Under the pieces are notes generated by a model. That model searched no databases and had not been told where the DNA came from. It worked only from the letters and a program-made list of their open reading frames with translations. DNA of 64,000 nucleotides from an uncultured Paracoccaceae bacterium (lineage in GTDB: Bacteria > Pseudomonadota > Alphaproteobacteria > Rhodobacterales > Rhodobacteraceae): positions 1,240,001-1,304,000 of the forward strand of contig CANLNT010000001.1 in the NCBI GenBank assembly GCA_947492825.1, given 5' to 3'. This document shows, piece by piece, positions 1 to 7,311 of this stretch; position 1 is the first letter of the stretch, and every line of letters begins with the position of its first letter. The position numbers were made by a program, and so were the translations under genes.

Positions 1-377
1 TAATAGGGGTCAATGAACAGGGCGGTGTCGCCCTCATCCAGCACCGCGTGGTGGGCGGCGAACAGTCCCGCTTGCCCGCCGGGTGTGATCTGGATGTTGG
101 CCGGGGTCGTCGGCACGCCTGACGCCGCGGCGATCCGGTCCGCGACCGCCATGCGCAAGGCGATGTCACCTTGCACTGGGGCATAGCCTGTGCGCCCCGC
201 TTTGGCTGCGTCATGCATCGCCTGCAAAATGATCGGATCGGTACCGATGTCGTGTTCACCTTGGGTCAGCTCCAGAACAGGCGTACCTTGGGCAATCATC
301 CGGCGGGCACGGTAAAACACGTCCCACCCGTCAGAGCCGCCGCCGGTGATGCGGGTGATGCGATCAGATAGCTTCAT
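1..377 (-). CDS. Class I/II aminotransferase, N-terminal part (runs off window)
   Basis: The minus strand is open from an ATG at 377 to the window edge, giving about 125 residues. The segment reads like the N-terminal half of a fold-type I PLP aminotransferase of the aspartate aminotransferase superfamily: an opening MKLSDRITRI, a substrate-arm stretch with LTQGEHDIGTDP, a GYAPVQGDIALRMAVADRI segment and an ITPGGQAGLF stretch that normally leads to the PLP-phosphate loop. The PLP lysine lies outside the window. It follows soxR on the same strand with a 31-bp gap, so the two may be co-transcribed. Substrate cannot be inferred. Confidence 0.8.
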   Translation of the reverse strand, partial: MKLSDRITRITGGGSDGWDVFYRARRMIAQGTPVLELTQGEHDIGTDPIILQAMHDAAKAGRTGYAPVQGDIALRMAVADRIAAASGVPTTPANIQITPGGQAGLFAAHHAVLDEGDTALFIDPY

Positions 378-408
378 GCGCCATGACGATCACGCCATTG
401 GGGCGCGG

Positions 409-843
409 TCAAGCCATCAGCTTGCGCGGCCCCGGGCCGTCACGCCCTTGCACGTCAGCGGGGTTGTAAAGCGCGCAGGATTTCAGGCTCAGACAGCCGC
501 AGCCGATACAGCCATCCAGCGTGTCGCGCAGGGTTTCAAGGGCTGTGATCCGCGCCTCGATCTCTGCGCGCATCAGACGGCTGATGCGGGTCCAGTCGGC
601 CTTGGTCGGGGCCTTGTGCGCGGGCAGATGCGCCATGTGGCCCGCGATGTCAGACAAGGCGAACCCCAGCTTTTGGGCTGCCATCACAAAGGACAATCGC
701 CGGATATCGGCGCGGGCATAGCGCCGGTGGCCACCTGCATTGCGCACCGGATGCACGATGCCGTGGGTTTCGTAAAACCGGATCGCGGACACGGCCAAGC
801 CGGTGCGCCGCGACAGATCGCCGATCGTCAGGCCCTGGGACAT
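409..843 (-). CDS. soxR: Redox-sensing MerR-family activator SoxR
   Basis: A 144-residue MerR-family regulator. Residues 5-73 form the winged helix-turn-helix (TIGDLSRRTGLAVSAIRFYE), followed by the dimerisation helix. A C-terminal cluster of four cysteines, C112, C115, C117 and C123, has the CX2CXCX5C spacing that binds the [2Fe-2S] centre of SoxR, which is oxidised by redox-cycling compounds or superoxide. The ATG at 843 is chosen because AAGAGG lies upstream and the MerR domain begins at once; a longer in-frame extension to 939 would cover the operator. The perfect SoxR-type palindrome at 860-875 lies between this gene and the divergent 921-1489 pair, which fits autogenous placement and makes that pair the likely target. 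Confidence 0.93.
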   Translation of the reverse strand: MSQGLTIGDLSRRTGLAVSAIRFYETHGIVHPVRNAGGHRRYARADIRRLSFVMAAQKLGFALSDIAGHMAHLPAHKAPTKADWTRISRLMRAEIEARITALETLRDTLDGCIGCGCLSLKSCALYNPADVQGRDGPGPRKLMA

Positions 844-854
844 GAAGAAACCTC

Positions 855-885
855 TTGATCTCAAGTGCACTTGAGAAATTACAAA
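855..885 (+). promoter_or_regulatory. SoxR-type promoter with operator at 860-875
   Basis: CTCAAGTGCACTTGAG at 860-875 is a perfect 16-bp palindrome very close to the enterobacterial soxS operator half-sites (CCTCAAGT/ACTTGAGG). It is framed on the plus strand by TTGATC (855-860) and TACAAA (880-885) with a 19-bp spacer, the overlong spacing used by MerR-type promoters that are activated by DNA distortion. The opposite strand shows no equally good -10 at that spacing, so the plus-strand genes at 921 onward look like the regulated side. Confidence 0.8.
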
Positions 886-920
886 CAGATTCGCAAAGGT
901 TTGAATAGAGGAGAATGACA

Positions 921-1100
921 ATGACCAAAGAACGGACAATGCGGGTCTGCGTGGACCCCGGTGCCATCAACGCCCTGCAACGCGAGGGCATCGGCTGGGG
1001 CCATGACCTTGATTGTGGGTGCTTTCATGTGGAACGATCAAAACGGCCGCCGGGACCGATCGCCCGGTTTCGTAACTGGATGAAGAAGGGTGTGGTCTAA
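921..1100 (+). CDS. Small hypothetical protein, likely SoxR target
   Basis: A 59-residue ORF beginning at ATG 921, 7 nt after GAGGAG (908-913); an upstream in-frame ATG at 915 is too close to that ribosome site. The protein is basic at its C-terminus and carries a DLDCGCFHVE stretch with two cysteines plus an earlier CVDPG cysteine. I recognise no family. Its stop codon shares one base with the ATG of the following glyoxalase-fold gene (TAATG), so the two are probably translationally coupled, and both lie directly downstream of the SoxR-type promoter. A role in redox stress is inferred from position only. Confidence 0.7.
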   Translation: MTKERTMRVCVDPGAINALQREGIGWGHDLDCGCFHVERSKRPPGPIARFRNWMKKGVV

Positions 1101-1489
1101 TGGCCTATCTTGAGCATGTGAATATCACCGTGGCCGACCCGCGCGCCACTGCGGCACTTCTGTCGGACCTTTTTGGCTGGCACACCCGCTGGGAAGGCGA
1201 AAGCATGAATGGCGGTGGCTATACGGTTCATGTGGGCACCGACACCAGCTATGTCGCAGTCTATTCGGGTCACGCGCCAGAGCAAACTGTGCCGAAGGCG
1301 GATGCCAGCTATGCCACCCGTGGTGCGATGAACCACATTGCGGTCGTGGTTGATGATCTGGATGCAACGCAGGCCAGGATCGAGGCGAAGGGTTATCAGA
1401 CACATTCCCATGCGGATTATGAACCGGGCCGCCGCTTTTATTTCCACGAGGACAACGGCGTAGAGATCGAGGTTGTGCAATACGACTGA
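1100..1489 (+). CDS. VOC (glyoxalase/bleomycin resistance fold) protein
   Basis: 129 residues with the two beta-alpha-beta-beta-beta modules of the vicinal oxygen chelate fold: EHVNITVADPRATAALLSDLF at the start and NHIAVVVDDLDATQARI near residue 75, then a YFHEDNGVEIEVVQYD ending. Candidate metal ligands are H6, H76 and E124, as in glyoxalase I-like enzymes. The exact substrate is unknown; the family includes lactoylglutathione lyases, dioxygenases and antibiotic-binding proteins. It overlaps the preceding small ORF by one base and is placed behind a SoxR-type promoter, which suggests detoxification of redox-cycling compounds or electrophiles. Confidence 0.85.
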   Translation: MAYLEHVNITVADPRATAALLSDLFGWHTRWEGESMNGGGYTVHVGTDTSYVAVYSGHAPEQTVPKADASYATRGAMNHIAVVVDDLDATQARIEAKGYQTHSHADYEPGRRFYFHEDNGVEIEVVQYD

Positions 1490-1530
1490 GGTTTGACCAA
1501 AAAGAGCGGCTGCGCCGCACACGATCTTTT

Positions 1531-1609
1531 GCGCCGCCCTTCGGCGGCGCGGATGAGGGGGCTGTCTGCCCCCTCAAACTCCCCCGAGGATTATTCTGGC
1601 CAGAAGAAG
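1531..1609. repeat. Composite extragenic element: two hairpins plus TGGCCAGAAGAAG
   Basis: Two perfect hairpins lie in the gap after the VOC gene: GCGCCGCC/GGCGGCGC with loop CTTC (1531-1550) and TGAGGGGGC/GCCCCCTCA with loop TGTCT (1554-1576). They are followed by a GAGGATTATTC stretch and TGGCCAGAAGAAG (1597-1609). The same 13-mer, preceded by GGGGATATTTT, recurs at 10714-10726 beside another hairpin. From memory, similar sequence is frequent between genes in Rhodobacteraceae. The hairpins may also terminate the upstream transcript. The rest of the 1490-1703 gap holds nothing I recognise. Confidence 0.6.
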
Positions 1610-1703
1610 TGCGTTTGACGGAGGCAAACGCAACAGTGCGGGTCAGCGGCTTTGCTTACAAAGTTGCGGCCGTCACCCGGTGGCAATAGCGCGCATGCGG
1701 CCA

Positions 1704-2045
1704 TCACCTACCCACAATCTCCGCCTGCGCCTTCTTCGTCAGGCTCGCAAAGATGATGTCATAAGACACCGCGACCCGGTGGCGCAGCTCGTCTTCGTCG
1801 GCGCCCAACGGCACCGATATCCAAGACCGGTGCAGATACCGCGCCTTGCTGCCCGCACCGGCATCAATCAGCATCTGCGCGGTTTCCACGCTGTCGGTTT
1901 TGACCGACACCACATCCCCCAACGCGCCGATGATCGCAAACAGCTTGCCGCCGACTTTCCAGCTGTCATGGCCTTCGCCAAGGTTGTGATCCAGCGTCGC
2001 ACCGGGATGGGTGGCACAGATGGCGTTGACCGTTTTGCGTGACAT
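1704..2045 (-). CDS. MmcQ/YjbR-family protein
   Basis: A 113-residue protein with the compact CyaY-like fold of the MmcQ/YjbR family: an N-terminal VNAICATHPGATLDHN helix, a DSWKVGGKLFAIIG strand pair, a VSVKTDS strand and a RYLHRSWISVPL segment near the end. Family members are often annotated as DNA-binding but the biochemical role is not settled. ATG at 2045 is used because the conserved part starts immediately. The gene faces away from the DUF1697 gene at 2116, leaving a 70-bp shared upstream region. Confidence 0.85.
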   Translation of the reverse strand: MSRKTVNAICATHPGATLDHNLGEGHDSWKVGGKLFAIIGALGDVVSVKTDSVETAQMLIDAGAGSKARYLHRSWISVPLGADEDELRHRVAVSYDIIFASLTKKAQAEIVGR

Positions 2046-2115
2046 GGCTGGCCTCTGACTTGCAATTGTTCTATTTTTGTTCATGGGGGCGATGGTGTCA
2101 ATGAAAGGATCAGCG

Positions 2116-2628
2116 ATGCGGCATGTGGCGCTTTTGCGGGGGGTGAATGTCGGCGGCGGGAACAAGCTGCCCATGGCCGATTTGCGGGCGCAGGCGGCGG
2201 ATCTGGGCTGGCAGGACATCACGACCTATATCGCCTCGGGCAATCTGGTGTTTCGTGCAAGCGGGACGCCGGACGATCTGGCAACAGCCTTGCGCGCAAA
2301 GCTGGCGGTGGATGTCCCTGTGCTCGTGCTCACGGGCGATGATTTGCGCGCCGCGGTCCTTGGCTGTCCGTTTCCGCCGGACCCCGGCAACCTTGTACAC
2401 GGGTTTTTCTGCTTTGATCCGCCCGCGATGGACGAGGCGCGCGCCGCCAGCTTGCAAGCCCCGACAGAGGCGCTGGCGGTGATGGACCGCATCGTCTGGC
2501 TGCACGCGCCTGAAGGGATCGGGCGGTCGAAACTGGTGGAAAAGATGGACAAGGTCATCACCGGTACCACCTTCACCGCGCGCAACTTCAACACGATCCG
2601 CAAACTGGCGGCATTAGCCGCAGACTAG
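2116..2628 (+). CDS. DUF1697 family protein
   Basis: A 170-residue protein that opens with the hallmark MRHVALLRGVNVGGGNKLPM and continues with a TYIASGNLVF segment, both typical of the DUF1697 (COG3797) family. The C-terminus carries the conserved TTFTARNFNTIRKL segment. Function is unknown. Start at 2116 is supported by AAAGGA at 2104-2109; in-frame ATGs upstream (2077, 2101) precede the conserved start and lack a good ribosome site. The gene ends just before the cysteine-rich leader and cysS. Confidence 0.88.
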   Translation: MRHVALLRGVNVGGGNKLPMADLRAQAADLGWQDITTYIASGNLVFRASGTPDDLATALRAKLAVDVPVLVLTGDDLRAAVLGCPFPPDPGNLVHGFFCFDPPAMDEARAASLQAPTEALAVMDRIVWLHAPEGIGRSKLVEKMDKVITGTTFTARNFNTIRKLAALAAD

Positions 2629-2671
2629 ATCAATGCTGGACGCAACCGTCATTGCCTGCTATTCCGGCCCC

Positions 2672-2716
2672 ATGAAAAAGACCTGCATCATTATTTGCTG
2701 CATTATTCCCTGCTGA
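2672..2716 (+). CDS. Candidate cysteine leader peptide of cysS
   Basis: A 14-codon ORF from ATG 2672 reads MKKTCIIICCIIPC then TGA, so 4 of 14 residues are Cys, two of them adjacent, and 5 are Ile. An in-frame ATG at 2633 would extend it to 27 residues with a fifth Cys. It sits between the DUF1697 stop and the cysteinyl-tRNA synthetase gene, 81 nt before cysS. The last Cys codon and the stop lie inside the 5' arm of a terminator-like hairpin, so a ribosome paused at Cys codons would block hairpin formation. That arrangement fits attenuation by charged tRNA-Cys. The ribosome-binding site is weak, which is the main reservation. Confidence 0.5.
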   Translation: MKKTCIIICCIIPC

Positions 2717-2736
2717 TCTCCAGCGGGCTGCTTTTT
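2709..2736 (+). terminator. Putative attenuator hairpin before cysS
   Basis: CCTGCTG (2709-2715) pairs with CAGCGGG (2721-2727) over seven base pairs with one G-T wobble and a five-base loop, followed by CTG and a CTTTTTC tract (2731-2736). The hairpin overlaps the end of the cysteine-rich leader ORF and precedes cysS by about 60 nt. I read it as a rho-independent terminator used for attenuation. The stem is short and the T-run is offset by three bases, so strength is uncertain. Confidence 0.45.
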
Positions 2737-2797
2737 CACGTTTCACATTGATCCTGATTTCGCTAAGCCCGCCGGCAAAACCCGTGCGTGAGGCGCT

Positions 2798-4231
2798 ATG
2801 ACACCGATCCGTTTCCATAACACCAAGACCCGCCGCAAGGTGGATTTTGAACCTGTCATCCCCGGCAAAGTCAGCATGTATCTCTGCGGGCCGACGGTCT
2901 ATGACCGCGCGCATCTGGGCAATGCGCGCAATGTGCTGCTGTTTGACGTGCTGTTTCGGATGATGCGCCACGTCTATGGCGCTGGGAACGTGACGTATGT
3001 GCGCAACTTCACCGACGTCGATGACAAGATCAACGCGCGCGCTGCTGAAACGGGCCGTGCGATTGGTGACATCACGGCAGAGACCATCGGCTGGTATCAC
3101 GCGGATATGGACGCGCTGGGTGCGATGCGCCCCACGCATGAACCCCGCGCGACAAACTACATCCAAGAGATGATCGACATGTCCGCTGATCTGATCGCCA
3201 AGGGCCATGCTTATGAGGCGGAAGGCCATGTGCTGTTTTCGGTCGCCAGTGACCCCGACTATGGCAGCCTCTCGGGCCGCTCGGTTGACGACATGATCGC
3301 AGGCGCGCGGGTCGAAGTGGCGCCTTATAAACGCGACCCGATGGACTTTGTGTTGTGGAAACCTTCACCCGATGGGGTCCCCGGTTGGGACAGTCCTTGG
3401 GGCTACGGGCGACCCGGTTGGCACATCGAATGCTCTGCCATGTCCAAGGCGCTGTTGGGTGAAAGCTTCGACATTCACGGCGGCGGCAATGACCTGCAAT
3501 TCCCGCACCATGAAAACGAGATTGCCCAGTCCCGTTGCGCGCACCCGAATGGCGAATTTGCCCGCGTCTGGCTGCACAACGAGATGTTGCAGGTCGAAGG
3601 CAAGAAAATGTCCAAATCCTTGGGCAACTTCTTCACCGTGCGCGATCTGCTGGATCAGGGCGTGCCGGGAGAAGTCATTCGCATGGTCTATCTGACCACC
3701 CACTACGGCAAGCCTATGGACTGGACCGAAGCCAAGCGCACCGAGGCAGAAGCGACCCTGCGCAAGTGGTATGGCATCCTGCACGGCCATGGGTTTGGTC
3801 CGCAACTGATCGCGGCACTTCAGGCGGATGGCAAATGGCAGGCGGATGATGAATTCATCGGTGTGCTGGCCAATGACATGAACACCCCCGGTGCTATTGC
3901 CCGACTCCATGTGCTGTCCAAAGGGCGCACACCGCAGGCACTGGCCGGTTTCGCGCATGGGTTAGCGATGCTGGGGCTGGTCAACGACTGGTCCGCCATC
4001 CCGATGTTTGAGGGTGGCGAGGCAGGTCAAGACGTCACGCCCGCCGTTGCCGCGCGTGTCGATGCGCTCTTGACGACCCGTGCGCAGGCGCGCGCGGATA
4101 AGGATTGGGCAACCGCCGACGAGGTGCGTGATATCCTCAACGCTGCTGGTGTGCAGGTCACGGACGTGGGCGGGCAGGCCACCTGGTCCGCAGGCCCCGG
4201 TTTTGACGCTGCCAAACTGGGGGATTTGTAA
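2798..4231 (+). CDS. cysS: Cysteinyl-tRNA synthetase
   Basis: A 477-residue class Ia aminoacyl-tRNA synthetase that charges tRNA-Cys with cysteine in the cytosol. The HIGH-type signature is HLGN at residues 39-42, C30 in CGPTVYD is the first zinc ligand that selects cysteine, GWHIECSAM carries the next ligand region, [15 protein letters not shown] is the family's second zinc/active-site stretch, and KMSKS occupies 270-274. Length is slightly above the usual 460. ATG 2798 follows GTGAGG. The stop shares one base with the cimA start. A cysteine-rich leader and hairpin upstream suggest control by charged tRNA-Cys. Confidence 0.97.
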   Translation: MTPIRFHNTKTRRKVDFEPVIPGKVSMYLCGPTVYDRAHLGNARNVLLFDVLFRMMRHVYGAGNVTYVRNFTDVDDKINARAAETGRAIGDITAETIGWYHADMDALGAMRPTHEPRATNYIQEMIDMSADLIAKGHAYEAEGHVLFSVASDPDYGSLSGRSVDDMIAGARVEVAPYKRDPMDFVLWKPSPDGVPGWDSPWGYGRPGWHIECSAMSKALLGESFDIHGGGNDLQFPHHENEIAQSRCAHPNGEFARVWLHNEMLQVEGKKMSKSLGNFFTVRDLLDQGVPGEVIRMVYLTTHYGKPMDWTEAKRTEAEATLRKWYGILHGHGFGPQLIAALQADGKWQADDEFIGVLANDMNTPGAIARLHVLSKGRTPQALAGFAHGLAMLGLVNDWSAIPMFEGGEAGQDVTPAVAARVDALLTTRAQARADKDWATADEVRDILNAAGVQVTDVGGQATWSAGPGFDAAKLGDL

Positions 4232-5850
4232 TGACCCGTGAACGCCTCTACCTTTTTGACACAACCCTGCGCGACGGACAGCAGACCCAAGGTGTGCAGT
4301 TTTCTACGACCGAAAAGCTCCGCATTGCCGAGGCGCTGGATGATCTGGGGGTCGACTACATCGAAGGCGGCTGGCCCGGGGCCAACCCCACCGATAGCGA
4401 GTTCTTTCAGGCCGGGATCAAAACCCGCGCCACCATGACCGCCTTTGGCATGACCAAGCGGACCGGGCGCTCTGCTGAAAATGACGATGTGCTGGCGGCG
4501 GTGATGAACGCCGACACCCCGGCGGTTTGTCTGGTCGGCAAAAGCCATCCGTTCCATGTGGAAACCGCGCTTGGCATCACGCTTGCGGAAAATACCGAAA
4601 ACCTAGCGGCCTCTTTCGCGCATCTGGTCGCCAATGGGCGCGAGGCGCTGTTTGACGCCGAACATTTCTTTGACGGCTACAAGGCCAACCGCGCTTACGC
4701 GCTCGAAGCGATCCACGCCGCTTATGACGCAGGCGCGCGCTGGATCGTGCTGTGTGACACCAATGGCGGAACCCTGCCAGAGGAGGTCTCTTCCATCGTG
4801 TCCGATGTCATCGACAGCGGTATCCCCGGCAGTCATCTGGGCATCCACACCCATAACGACACCGAAAACGCCGTGGCCAATACGCTGGCCGCCGTGCTGG
4901 CGGGCGCGCGACAGATTCAAGGCACGCTCAACGGTCTGGGCGAACGCTGTGGCAATGCCAACCTGACCAGCATCATCCCGACCTTGCTGCTGAAAGAGCC
5001 CTTCGCCAGCCGCTTTGAAACCGGCGTGACGCTGGACGCGCTCAAGGGTCTGCGCCGCGCCAGCCGCACGCTTGACGACATCCTCAACCGGGTGCCGACG
5101 AAACAGGCGCCCTATGTGGGGGCCAGCGCCTTTGCACATAAGGCGGGCCTGCACGCCAGTGCGATTGCCAAGGACCCCACCACCTACGAACACATCGAAC
5201 CGGGCATGGTCGGCAACAGTCGCATCGTGCCGATGTCGAACCAGGCGGGCCAGTCCAATCTGCGCCAGCGGCTGGCAGAGGCGGGGCTCGACGTCGCGCC
5301 TGATAACCCCGCGCTGCCGCGCATCCTGGAACGGATCAAGGAACAAGAGGCGCGCGGTTATTCCTACGATACAGCACAAGCCTCTTTTGAACTGCTGGCC
5401 CGCGCCGAACTTGGCACGCTGCCAACCTTCTTTGAGATCAAGCGCTACCGCGTCACCGTTGAGCGCCGCCGCAACAAGTACAACCAGATGGTCAGCATTT
5501 CAGAGGCTGTGGTCGTGACCAAGGTTGACGGCCATAAATTCCTCAACGTCAGCGAAAGCATCGGCCCGGATGGATCCGATCAGGGACCGGTCAACGCGCT
5601 GGCCCGCGCGCTTGCCAAGGATCTGGGTCGCTATCAGGGCATGATCGCGGATATGAAGCTCGTTGACTTCAAAGTGCGCATCACCGACGGCGGGACAGAG
5701 GCCGTGACCCGCGTCATCATCGATAGCGAAGACGGGCAGGGGCGGCGTTGGTCCACCGTGGGCGTCAGCGCCAATATCGTGGACGCTTCGTTTGACGCAT
5801 TGGTTGATGCAATCAACTGGAAACTCATTCGGGATGGGGCCGTTGGCTAA
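4231..5850 (+). CDS. cimA: Citramalate synthase (2-isopropylmalate synthase family)
   Basis: 539 residues. The N-terminal HMGL-like TIM barrel begins LYLFDTTLRDGQQTQGVQFS, with the DTTLRDG metal/acyl site, and continues with HTHNDTENAVANTLAAVLAG, the histidine metal ligands, and GLGERCGNAN. A C-terminal LeuA-type regulatory domain starts near residue 400. The DGQQTQG and GWPGANPTD variants match the CimA subgroup, which condenses pyruvate and acetyl-CoA to (R)-citramalate for isoleucine synthesis, rather than LeuA. It overlaps cysS by one base. Specificity is inferred from these motifs; a homocitrate synthase-like role is the alternative. Confidence 0.88.
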   Translation: MTRERLYLFDTTLRDGQQTQGVQFSTTEKLRIAEALDDLGVDYIEGGWPGANPTDSEFFQAGIKTRATMTAFGMTKRTGRSAENDDVLAAVMNADTPAVCLVGKSHPFHVETALGITLAENTENLAASFAHLVANGREALFDAEHFFDGYKANRAYALEAIHAAYDAGARWIVLCDTNGGTLPEEVSSIVSDVIDSGIPGSHLGIHTHNDTENAVANTLAAVLAGARQIQGTLNGLGERCGNANLTSIIPTLLLKEPFASRFETGVTLDALKGLRRASRTLDDILNRVPTKQAPYVGASAFAHKAGLHASAIAKDPTTYEHIEPGMVGNSRIVPMSNQAGQSNLRQRLAEAGLDVAPDNPALPRILERIKEQEARGYSYDTAQASFELLARAELGTLPTFFEIKRYRVTVERRRNKYNQMVSISEAVVVTKVDGHKFLNVSESIGPDGSDQGPVNALARALAKDLGRYQGMIADMKLVDFKVRITDGGTEAVTRVIIDSEDGQGRRWSTVGVSANIVDASFDALVDAINWKLIRDGAVG

Positions 5851-6559
5851 ACCAAGCGCCTTTTTCACGCTGCACCGCGACTTGCCGCGCGAAGGGCCGG
5901 GGCTGCCTGCGGACATCGCTTGGGTCGCGGACCACGCGCATGTCCCCAAGGGTGGGCGCATCCTTGACGGGGCCTGCGGGCCGGGGGCCGACATCGGCAC
6001 GCTTCTCGACACCTTCGCACCCGCCGCACTGATTGGCGTCGACTGGCAGGCGCATTTCGCCGCCGCAGGGGCCGCAACCTTTGCCGATGACCCCCGCGTC
6101 ACCGTGATCCAAGGCGACATGTTTGCCCAACCCGGCCCTTTTGACCTGATCTGGTGCGCCGGGGCGATCTACTTTGCCGGCATCACGCAAAGCTTGCAGA
6201 ACTGGAATGCAGCCCTGGCACCGGGCGGCACCATCGCCTTTACGACACCGGCCTATTTCACCGACACCCCCTCGACCACCGCACAGGCCATGTGGGCGGG
6301 CGAGGGCGAGACCCCCAACCGTCGCCAGATCACCCAGCAGATCACCGCCGCCGGGTTCCGCCTGACTGCCAGCCGCCCGCTAACCGATGCCGCATGGCAC
6401 GCCTATTACGACCCGATGATGGCGCGGATCGCAAAACTCCGCCCCGGTGCCGACACAGCCCTAATCAAAGTGCTGGACGAAGGCGCACAGGAACTGACCG
6501 ATTGGCAGGCCGCCAAAGGTGAAACCGGGTATGAGCTTTGCGTGGTGACCCGGGCATGA
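5834..6559 (+). CDS. Class I SAM-dependent methyltransferase
   Basis: 241 residues with a Rossmann methyltransferase core: ILDGACGPGADIGTLL is motif I for S-adenosylmethionine binding, IGVDWQAHF carries the acidic residue that contacts the ribose, VIQGDMF is motif III and FDLIWCAGAIYFAG is motif IV. Substrate is unknown. ATG 5834 is chosen because it begins a plausible N-terminus (MGPLAKPSAFF) and overlaps the cimA end by only 17 bp; an in-frame ATG at 5792 would overlap more. The stop overlaps the next start as ATGA, so it belongs to the cysS-cimA operon. Confidence 0.85.
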   Translation: MGPLAKPSAFFTLHRDLPREGPGLPADIAWVADHAHVPKGGRILDGACGPGADIGTLLDTFAPAALIGVDWQAHFAAAGAATFADDPRVTVIQGDMFAQPGPFDLIWCAGAIYFAGITQSLQNWNAALAPGGTIAFTTPAYFTDTPSTTAQAMWAGEGETPNRRQITQQITAAGFRLTASRPLTDAAWHAYYDPMMARIAKLRPGADTALIKVLDEGAQELTDWQAAKGETGYELCVVTRA

Positions 6560-7311
6560 GCCTGACCGCCTGCGCCGCATTGGTCGAACGCGCCGACCCG
6601 GACCGCTTTCGCGCGGTCATGGCCGCCCCCGTGGCTGCGCGCCGCGTACTCTTTCCGCTTTTTGCCTTCAACGTCGAAGTCAGCCGCGCCCCCTGGGTCA
6701 CGCAAGAACCGATGATCGCGGAAATGCGCCTGCAATGGTGGCGCGATGCGCTGGACGAAATCGGCAGCGGTGCCACACCGCGCAAACACGAAATCGTCGA
6801 TGCCCTTGCCGACGTGCTGGACCCCGCCGGGGCCGCAAGCCTAGACGCGCTGGTCGCCGCGCGCCGATGGGACGTCTACAAAGACGCCTTTGAGGACGCA
6901 GCCCACCTGGATGAATATATCAACGCCACCTCAGGCGGGCTCTTGTGGACCGCCGCGCGCCTGCTGGGACCGGCAGAGGAACAACCCGTGCGCGATTTTG
7001 CCACCGGTGTGGGCATCGCCAACTTGCTTCGGGCTGTGCCGGAACTGGAAAGCCGCAGCCGCATTCCGCTGATCGACGGCACCCCGCAAGGGGTGCGGGA
7101 TCTGGCGCAAAAGGGCCTTGATCTCCTGTACCGCGCAGCGGAAGCCCGCGCCGCGATCTCGCCCGCCGCCGCACCTGCGCTGCTCTCGGGCTGGGCCGCA
7201 CGTCCGGTCCTGCAACAGGCCATCGCCAGCCCGCAGCGCGTTGTTGACGGGGCGCTGTCACCCGGTAACCTGCGCTTCACCTATGTAGCTTTGCGCGGAT
7301 GGATGCGATGA
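6556..7311 (+). CDS. Squalene/phytoene synthase-like protein (NDUFAF6 type)
   Basis: 251 residues of the all-alpha trans-prenyltransferase fold. RLQWWRDALDEI corresponds to the conserved helix around the first aspartate-rich motif and SGGLLWTAARLLG to the central SxG segment, but the paired DxxxD metal-binding motifs of true squalene or phytoene synthases are not present. That pattern matches the short bacterial relatives of human NDUFAF6, a complex I assembly factor, more than carotenoid enzymes, and no crt genes are nearby. The ATGA overlap with the methyltransferase places it in the same operon. Confidence 0.75.
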   Translation: MSLTACAALVERADPDRFRAVMAAPVAARRVLFPLFAFNVEVSRAPWVTQEPMIAEMRLQWWRDALDEIGSGATPRKHEIVDALADVLDPAGAASLDALVAARRWDVYKDAFEDAAHLDEYINATSGGLLWTAARLLGPAEEQPVRDFATGVGIANLLRAVPELESRSRIPLIDGTPQGVRDLAQKGLDLLYRAAEARAAISPAAAPALLSGWAARPVLQQAIASPQRVVDGALSPGNLRFTYVALRGWMR

